A stretch of 22,876 bases of DNA from CALVXC01 sp036636255 (lineage in GTDB: Bacteria; Bacillota_I; Bacilli_A; RF39; UBA660): positions 1-22,876 of the forward strand of contig JAVWOV010000005.1 of assembly GCA_036636255.1 (NCBI GenBank), read 5' to 3'. Position 1 is the first letter of the stretch, and each line of letters starts with the position of its first letter. Made by a program: the position numbers and the translations under genes. The notes below the pieces were generated by a model. The model was not told where the DNA came from, did no database searches, and was given only the letters and a program-made list of their open reading frames with translations. Of this stretch, positions 21,418 to 22,876 are shown in pieces.

Positions 21418-22752
21418 TTATTTTATTTCTAATGCTTTCCTCTTTTGATAAGCATATACTCCCGTTGATAAAGATGTTATTATTATAATACTAGTTAGGA
21501 TAACGTTTAATCCACTTGTATTAGGATTTATTTCGTTATTTAAAGGTACTACGCATGCTTCATATTCGCTTTTTTCTTCTTTACTACATGTATTATCCTT
21601 AGAACATTGTTCATGATTTTTAATTACGTCATCACATGTTTTTTTAGGTACACATGCTTCATATTCACTTTTTTCTTCTTTACTACATGTATTATCCTTA
21701 GAACATTGTTCATGATTTTTAATTACGTCATCACATGTTTTTTTAGGTACACATGCTTCATATTCACTTTTTTCTTCTTTACTACATGTATTATCCTTAG
21801 AACATTGTTCATGATTTTTAATTACGTCATCACATGTTTTTTTAGGTAATTCATAAACAAAATTACTTGTTGCTTTTGCATATTCATATTTTTCACTTGT
21901 CATATAATAATCTTGTAAATTACTAGATAAAGCCTTGCCAAAATAAACTTTATAACTTGCAAATTTAGCGTCTATATTAATTTGAAAAGATGTTTTTATA
22001 TTTATACTTTTTTTAAAAACAGAAATTTTTATAACTTCGTTATCATTAAAAACCGTTTTTATATTACCATTTAGATCAGATATAACAGTTCCCGATGGAG
22101 CATTATTTAATGAAACATTTATTGCCTCGGCATTTATTGTATTAGAAGTTCCTCTTATTGTTTTAACAATATAATCCCCTTCTTCTGTTATGTTACTTTC
22201 ATTAATGATAAAATTAGGAGCTGTATAATTAGATAATCCGTTTGCCCCAACAGCTTTACTTGATAAGTTCCTAATAGCATTAACTACTTTTCGGCCTCTT
22301 TCATCTTTTCCTGCGTATACCCTAACAGGTGACTGACCAATAACAACATATACAGCATGTTTAGTAGCAGTAAAAGCATCATATTCATTATCAACACCTA
22401 ATTCTGCTGGTGTTTTATAAGGATAACCATTTGATATAACCCGCCAAGCTGCCGCATCTGCTAAACCAGTAACATTAACAGTATAACCTGGATGATTATG
22501 AACTCCGCCAACACCATCTTTTTGTGCATTATTACAATAGGCTGGTTGAAATGAATTATTTTCTGTATATCCAACAAAAGATGTTATTATATCACCATTT
22601 GTACTAGTTTTTTTTAATCTCGATGTTTGATCTACGTCATTTCTTTGCCAAACAAAATAGTTATCATTTATAGCGATAGCTTTTACATTAGTTAAGCATA
22701 ATCCGACTACTATAATGGCTAAAATACTTAATATAATTCTTATATTTTTCAT
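21418..22752 (-). CDS. Secreted thioester-domain (TQXA-type) surface protein with four-Cys repeats
   Basis: 444 residues. Signal peptide at 1-25 (IRIILSILAIIVVGLCL). A thioester-domain-like region spans about 31-170: QPAYCNNAQ with Cys73, GYPYKTPAELG, and FTATKHAVYVV, where active domains have TQxA-I-W; the Gln partner of the Cys is Lys131 (AAA at 22360-22362). A second beta-rich domain covers about 180-300. Residues 303-401 are three 33-residue repeats with Cys at repeat positions 5, 15, 21 and 32. The C-terminus looks like a sortase signal: NPNTSG, hydrophobic helix, then QKRKALEIK. Thioester domains of Gram-positive adhesins bind host proteins covalently through a Cys-Gln bond; here that bond cannot form as written. 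GGAGGGAG precedes the ATG, with a strong promoter. Confidence 0.8.
   Translation of the reverse strand: MKNIRIILSILAIIVVGLCLTNVKAIAINDNYFVWQRNDVDQTSRLKKTSTNGDIITSFVGYTENNSFQPAYCNNAQKDGVGGVHNHPGYTVNVTGLADAAAWRVISNGYPYKTPAELGVDNEYDAFTATKHAVYVVIGQSPVRVYAGKDERGRKVVNAIRNLSSKAVGANGLSNYTAPNFIINESNITEEGDYIVKTIRGTSNTINAEAINVSLNNAPSGTVISDLNGNIKTVFNDNEVIKISVFKKSINIKTSFQINIDAKFASYKVYFGKALSSNLQDYYMTSEKYEYAKATSNFVYELPKKTCDDVIKNHEQCSKDNTCSKEEKSEYEACVPKKTCDDVIKNHEQCSKDNTCSKEEKSEYEACVPKKTCDDVIKNHEQCSKDNTCSKEEKSEYEACVVPLNNEINPNTSGLNVILTSIIIITSLSTGVYAYQKRKALEIK
21550..21846 (-). repeat. Three tandem 99-bp coding repeats
   Basis: Three in-frame units of exactly 99 bases (21550-21648, 21649-21747, 21748-21846). 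The two proximal units look identical and the third (21550-21648) differs at two silent-type positions (CGCATGC and ATTCGC versus CACATGC and ATTCAC). The units encode four Cys each. Such identity implies recent expansion or ongoing homogenisation, with copy number likely to vary between strains. Confidence 0.9.
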
Positions 22753-22782
22753 TTTTACTCCCTCCTCTTTACTTGGGAACTT

Positions 22783-22811
22783 ATGTTACCACAATTAATT
22801 CTATATGTCAA
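22783..22811 (-). promoter_or_regulatory. Promoter of the surface protein gene
   Basis: Minus-strand TTGACA (22806-22811, perfect), 17 bases, TAACAT (22783-22788) with an upstream TG of an extended -10. Just upstream lies a tandem 9-base repeat GGTGTTAGT (22815-22832). Confidence 0.7.
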
Positions 22812-22876
22812 ATTGGTGTTAGTGGTGTTAGTATAGATATATAGACACAAAAATGTGGACAGTGTGGTAAAATAAA

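Noticed and set aside
21550..21846. CRISPR-like array
   Set aside because: The 99-base units are contiguous with no unique spacers and are in frame inside a protein.
22833..22876. Divergent plus-strand promoter at the window edge
   Set aside because: TGTGGTAAAAT resembles an extended -10 but has no -35 and the gene it would serve is outside the window.

Overview
This is a strongly AT-rich chromosomal segment of a low-GC, spore-forming Bacillota, most likely from an uncultured gut-type Bacilli lineage of the RF39/RFN20 or Erysipelotrichia kind. That placement is inferred from the gene set (SpoVG, Veg, YabG, a SpoVID-like protein with its YsxE/CotS-like partner, RnpM, dCMP deaminase, prepilin-like surface proteins) and from Shine-Dalgarno sites built on AGGAGGTGAT. 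TGA acts as a normal stop at the ends of the yabG and spoVID genes, so the standard bacterial code fits. No rRNA, tRNA or CRISPR array was seen.

Layout. Nearly everything up to about 19 kb is on the minus strand. 1-1.9 kb: a pair of U32-family proteins (TrhP/YrrO-type, cut by the window edge, and YrrN-type), probably tRNA U34 hydroxylation. 2.0-3.0 kb: two tandem type IV prepilin-like genes sharing an almost identical 5' module. 3.1-6.0 kb: valS overlapped by a small HD-domain-like gene with an altered HD doublet. 6.3-7.6 kb: a large prepilin-like protein with two DUF6273-like domains, divergent from a tiny hydrophobic ORF; a near-perfect palindrome lies between the two promoters. 8.0-13.0 kb: lon, an unrecognised gene, a SpoVID-like LysM protein and a YsxE/CotS-like pseudokinase, in transcription order. 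13.2-14.8 kb: yabG, veg and spoVG in an order resembling B. subtilis. 14.9-19.0 kb: the rimP-nusA-rnpM-(dCMP deaminase)-infB operon, with a short RimP and a terminator hairpin in its leader.

The plus-strand section (19.2-20.8 kb) holds a CPBP-family membrane protease and a membrane-anchored YkuE-like metallophosphoesterase with a changed GNHD motif. From 20.8 to 21.4 kb there is no intact gene. The stretch contains a stub of an IS3-type orfA, a short element with imperfect inverted repeats, and the 5' end of a group IIC intron placed directly after an intrinsic terminator. The last gene (21.4-22.75 kb, minus) encodes a secreted, probably wall-anchored thioester-domain protein whose reactive-pair Gln is a Lys, with three near-identical four-Cys repeats.

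No single clearly new multi-gene system stands out. The most interesting leads are the modified thioester adhesin with its Cys repeats, the palindrome-controlled divergent pair at 7.6-7.85 kb, the intron remnant, and several conserved enzymes with replaced catalytic residues (HD, metallophosphoesterase, CotS-like kinase).
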